From contig CAZRZN010000205.1 in the NCBI GenBank assembly GCA_964604565.1, positions 1-8,035 on the forward strand: DNA of 8,035 bases. The letters run 5' to 3'. Shown here piece by piece: positions 5,858 to 8,035 of this stretch (position 1 is its first letter; each line of letters starts with the position of its first letter). Both the position numbers and the translations under genes were made by a program. This DNA comes from CAZRZN01 sp964604565. Lineage in GTDB: Bacteria > Pseudomonadota > Alphaproteobacteria > Rhodobacterales > Rhodobacteraceae. The notes beneath the pieces were generated by a model. The model had not been told where the DNA came from, ran no database searches, and saw only the letters and a list, made by a program, of their open reading frames with translations.

Positions 5858-6603
5858 AATGTAACTTTTTCCGTCTCGACGAGCGCCGCGGTCAGGATAC
5901 CCGTCGCATATGCGCCGGTATCGGTGGATATCCGCCCATTTACGGCCTTTGGCGTGTCGGTAATTGTGTGACCGTGCACAATCCAAAGATCGTCTTCACG
6001 ATCTTTCACGGCGAACTCAGGATGCCCCCAGAGCAAAGTGTGCGGATCCTGGGCATCCATGGGCAGTGCTGGGTCGACCCCGGCATGAACGACGACGACG
6101 TTTCCCGATCTCCAGGACAGTGGCAAGCCGCGTAGCCACGCGATGGTTTCTTCACCGATGCCGGCCACCAGCCGGTCGCGCATATCTATCAATTCCTCCG
6201 GCGACCGCTCTCCGGTAAGGACTGAAACACCGTAGCTTGCAAGCGTTTGCAGCCCGCCATGACGTAGCCAGCGCCGACCATGCTGGACGGGATCGTCAAT
6301 GACATTCAGCAACATCTTTTCATGGTTTCCCATGATGCATTGCATATTGTCCCCGGCAGCTTCGCTCAGAACTCGAAGCCGGCGAAGGACCCTGGCGCTT
6401 TCGTCGCCACGATCGACATAATCTCCGGTCAGAACCAGGAGGGCGTCCGGCGGGGCCACACGATCCAGCCGCTTCAACAACCGCTCAAGCAGCCTGTCCG
6501 TACCATGCACATCGCCCACGGCAAAGAATGGCACGTCTGGTCGGATCGGCGTTTCTGGCCGGACACTCGGTTCGGCTCTTGGTTTTCGCGGTCTGAAAAT
6601 CAT
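5845..6603 (-). CDS. PPP-family metallophosphatase (serine/threonine protein phosphatase-like)
   Basis: A probable cytoplasmic two-metal phosphoesterase. Motifs are in canonical order, numbered from the ATG at 6603: GDVHG (30-34), GDYVDRG (60-66), GNHE (92-95), VVHAGV (171-176) and VHGHT (209-213), giving metal ligands Asp31, His33, Asp61, Asn93, His173 and His210 with catalytic His94. This fits bacterial PPP phosphatases of the lambda-phosphatase/PrpA type; the substrate, protein or small molecule, cannot be told, and an ApaH-like dinucleotide hydrolase is the main alternative. Length is 252 residues. The start is uncertain: in-frame ATGs at 6663, 6642 and 6603 all lack good ribosome sites, and 6603 is chosen because the extra N-terminal residues are atypical. 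The sugar transferase gene lies 395 bp downstream. A link to polysaccharide control through dephosphorylation is only positional. Confidence 0.88.
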   Translation of the reverse strand: MIFRPRKPRAEPSVRPETPIRPDVPFFAVGDVHGTDRLLERLLKRLDRVAPPDALLVLTGDYVDRGDESARVLRRLRVLSEAAGDNMQCIMGNHEKMLLNVIDDPVQHGRRWLRHGGLQTLASYGVSVLTGERSPEELIDMRDRLVAGIGEETIAWLRGLPLSWRSGNVVVVHAGVDPALPMDAQDPHTLLWGHPEFAVKDREDDLWIVHGHTITDTPKAVNGRISTDTGAYATGILTAALVETEKVTFIQA

Positions 6604-7011
6604 AAGGATGATGTAAGGAACTTGGTTGCGATGACAAAGCATTACGCGCGTGAGGGTAAACATCCCGAGGGCGGTGGCGACCGGTTGGCTTTTTGGACAT
6701 GTGGTTCACCTGCTCACAGTGCAAGCGCACCGTCGCTAAATGAATAGGATTCTCTGAAACCCTGAGCGTTGACAAAACCCCAGACATTCCCGGGCCTTTT
6801 TGCTAACAGGTACTTCTCAAAGTCTATTATCATTTATTTTCAAAGCCTTACCGGATCAATATCTGTCTTTCGTCGGATGGTTTTGTGCAGGATATTGTCG
6901 GTTTACCACTCTGACCTTGAACACCCTCGATCAAAATGTGCTCGGCCCTTGCACATCACTTGGCAAGATTTCGCGATCATTCATGCCAAGGCAACGCAAC
7001 GAGGCAGAGCA
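6604..7011. other. 408-bp divergent intergenic region
   Basis: This gap separates the leftward phosphatase from the rightward RTX-like gene and should carry promoters for both. A perfect TTGACA (6769-6774) points rightward, but no -10 box lies at the right distance. A weak rightward pair is TTGCTA (6800-6805) and TATTAT (6825-6830), 19 bp apart. The best ribosome site on the minus strand (AGGTG before the ATG at 6700) opens a frame out of register with the phosphatase, ending at 6485. The middle (6810-6850) is AT-rich. An inverted repeat CTTGC/GCAAG (6948-6952, 6963-6967) lies 45-65 bp before the rightward gene, and another TGCAAG copy lies at 6720-6725. Confidence 0.5.
6800..6830 (+). promoter_or_regulatory. 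Weak candidate promoter for the RTX-like gene
   Basis: TTGCTA (6800-6805, four of six) and TATTAT (6825-6830, five of six) are 19 bp apart, on the long side for sigma70. The implied leader to the ATG at 7012 would be about 175 bases. The perfect TTGACA at 6769 has no partner, so this is the best pair I can offer, at low confidence. Confidence 0.2.
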
Positions 7012-7953
7012 ATGATATTTCTTTCCGGCCTTCTCGGCATGATGGCACTCGGCTCGTTGGCCTTGGTGACGATCGGCGAAGACACCGATGAGGATTTCGA
7101 ACCATCGCCTGAAACAGGCGACGAAACGGACCTGGCCCTCTGGCCGTCCGGCCCTGCCCGGCCAACCGGCACTGGCCCGACCGTGGTGGACATGATGAAC
7201 CGTGCCGCTCCCACTGTCACAACCGCAGCAGGGAGCGAGGCCTATGAACAGGCGGCGACAGATGTGGCGGATCACCTCTCTGTCGAGACGGAGGAAATGC
7301 TTGTGTCCAAAAATATCGGCACGCATCTGGATGGGGGCTGCTGCAACGACCCCATTGGACTGACAGATGCAGGCAATCACTCTGCCGCCACCGGGTGGCA
7401 CGCAGTTACCGGCGGCAGAGGTCTCGACGGGCTGATGTCCAATGATGTGGGGATCGAAGAGAGGCAAGCGAATGGACTCTCGGGTACTGCCGCTGTTGCC
7501 ACGGCCCTTGCCAAACACCAAGTCGACGTGGGTTCGAACAAACACATCTGGCTGTCGACCGTCAGGCAGAACATCGGAAAAGCTGCCGCCTCAAACGGTG
7601 GCGACGAGGCGCCTGTCGCAGCAAAGGTCGGCACTGGGCCTGTGCGCACGTATCCAGACGTCCTGCCTCTTGGCGCATGGATAGTCAACGAAACGGCTCA
7701 ACTGCTGGATTTCGACGGGGCCGAGGATCAACTCATGGTCGTCTACAACGACGCTGCCCATGGCGAAGCCCCGGATGTGGACATGCGGATCAACCCGAAA
7801 AATCCGTCACTGACAGAAATCATGCTTGGCGACAGGGTGCTCGCCAGTCTTCCGACCCAAGATGCGCCCCCGATTGATGCCGTGGTCATGATTGGCGAAA
7901 GAGCGCTCGCCGAGCTGGGCATCGCAGGGATCGCGGCTCGGGGCTTCGGCTAG
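7012..7953 (+). CDS. Uncharacterised protein with hydrophobic N-terminus and degenerate RTX-like features
   Basis: I do not recognise a named family. The start at 7012 is supported by GAGG (7001-7004) seven bases before the ATG; the frame extends upstream to 6769 but that part is not protein-like. The 313-residue product begins with a hydrophobic segment (1-20, MIFLSGLLGMMALGSLALVT) without basic residues, then an acidic run (22-40), a layout I associate with Rhodobacterales RTX calcium-binding surface proteins. The middle has fragments resembling worn nonapeptide repeats: LDGGCCNDPI (107-116) and GGRGLDGLMSND (134-145). The C-terminal LLDFDGAEDQLMVVYNDA (231-248) resembles the DFD-x3-D-x-L segment that often closes such proteins. 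Intact GGxGxDxLx arrays are absent, so calcium binding may be lost. It is divergent from the polysaccharide cluster. Function is unknown; a secreted or membrane-anchored role is inferred. Confidence 0.7.
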   Translation: MIFLSGLLGMMALGSLALVTIGEDTDEDFEPSPETGDETDLALWPSGPARPTGTGPTVVDMMNRAAPTVTTAAGSEAYEQAATDVADHLSVETEEMLVSKNIGTHLDGGCCNDPIGLTDAGNHSAATGWHAVTGGRGLDGLMSNDVGIEERQANGLSGTAAVATALAKHQVDVGSNKHIWLSTVRQNIGKAAASNGGDEAPVAAKVGTGPVRTYPDVLPLGAWIVNETAQLLDFDGAEDQLMVVYNDAAHGEAPDVDMRINPKNPSLTEIMLGDRVLASLPTQDAPPIDAVVMIGERALAELGIAGIAARGFG

Positions 7954-8035
7954 TCTGGGAACAAAAGTCCGCTTTTTTGCAGCTTGCGATACTGTCCAGA
8001 CCCAATCGGCGCAGGGGGCTTTGGCACCTTCGTGA
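7950..8035 (-). CDS. Possible 3' end of an unidentified leftward gene (partial)
   Basis: A minus-strand frame enters from the right edge and ends at TAG (complement of 7950-7952). The 28 visible codons give a C-terminus ending in QYRKLQKSGLLFPD, preceded by a proline-rich KVPKPPAPIGSG. It reads as protein-like, but the piece is too short to assign a family or prove coding. If real, it is convergent with the RTX-like gene and shares its CTAG at the stop codons. Confidence 0.35.
   Translation of the reverse strand, partial: TKVPKPPAPIGSGQYRKLQKSGLLFPD
7963..7978. terminator. Weak terminator-like AAAAG-TCCG-CTTTTTT
   Basis: Just after the RTX-like gene, AAAAG (7963-7967) pairs with CTTTT (7972-7976) across TCCG and runs into two further T residues. 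The stem has only one G-C pair, so it would be unstable. The T-run follows the stem in the plus direction, as needed for the rightward gene, but it would lie inside the possible leftward reading frame. Confidence 0.25.

Noticed and set aside
6485..6700. Minus-strand frame starting with a good AGGTG site and ATG at 6700 (71 residues)
   Set aside because: Most of it overlaps the phosphatase in another frame, and its protein has no recognisable features. It could be an upstream leader frame, but nothing proves it.
6790..6805. Possible sigma54 site GGGCC-TTTTTGCT before the RTX-like gene
   Set aside because: The GG and GC elements are two to three bases too close for the -24/-12 spacing.

Overview
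The window looks like an extracellular-polysaccharide locus from an alphaproteobacterium, most likely a member of the Rhodobacterales. This is judged from protein style only: the lipoprotein Wza-type exporter with two SLBB-like modules, the ExoY/PglC-like sugar transferase, the PPP-type phosphatase, and a final gene whose ends resemble Rhodobacterales RTX-type surface proteins. No rRNA, tRNA, complete insertion sequence, phage gene or CRISPR array was seen.

Layout from left to right. Positions 1-370 hold no gene that can be supported. Five genes follow, all read leftward (minus strand). They are GDP-L-fucose synthase (371-1342), GDP-mannose 4,6-dehydratase (1388-2509), an outer-membrane polysaccharide export lipoprotein (3028-4437), a membrane phosphoglycosyl (initiating sugar) transferase (4787-5449) and a PPP-family metallophosphatase (5845-6603). 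A 408-bp divergent gap separates the phosphatase from a rightward gene at 7012-7953, an RTX-like protein of unknown function. An unidentified leftward reading frame enters from the right edge and ends in the same CTAG as that gene.

How the genes fit together. Gmd and Fcl convert GDP-mannose to GDP-L-fucose in two steps, and their tight spacing (45 bp, strong AGGAGG site before fcl) marks them as one operon. The sugar transferase would load the first sugar phosphate onto undecaprenyl phosphate. The export lipoprotein would form the outer-membrane exit channel. The fucosyltransferases, flippase, polymerase and chain-length kinase that such a pathway needs are not here and presumably lie outside. 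The phosphatase and RTX-like gene are linked by position only.

The same-strand genes are unusually loosely packed, with non-coding gaps of about 520, 350 and 395 bp. These gaps carry most of the unexplained structure: a 19-bp stem-loop over the exporter stop codon, a perfect 16-bp palindrome over the phosphatase stop codon, a cluster of TGCAAG/CTTGCA half-sites around the transferase promoter, and two sigma70-like promoters. I see no clear new multi-gene system. The items most worth a second look are the putative TGCAAG operator cluster and the degenerate RTX-like protein.
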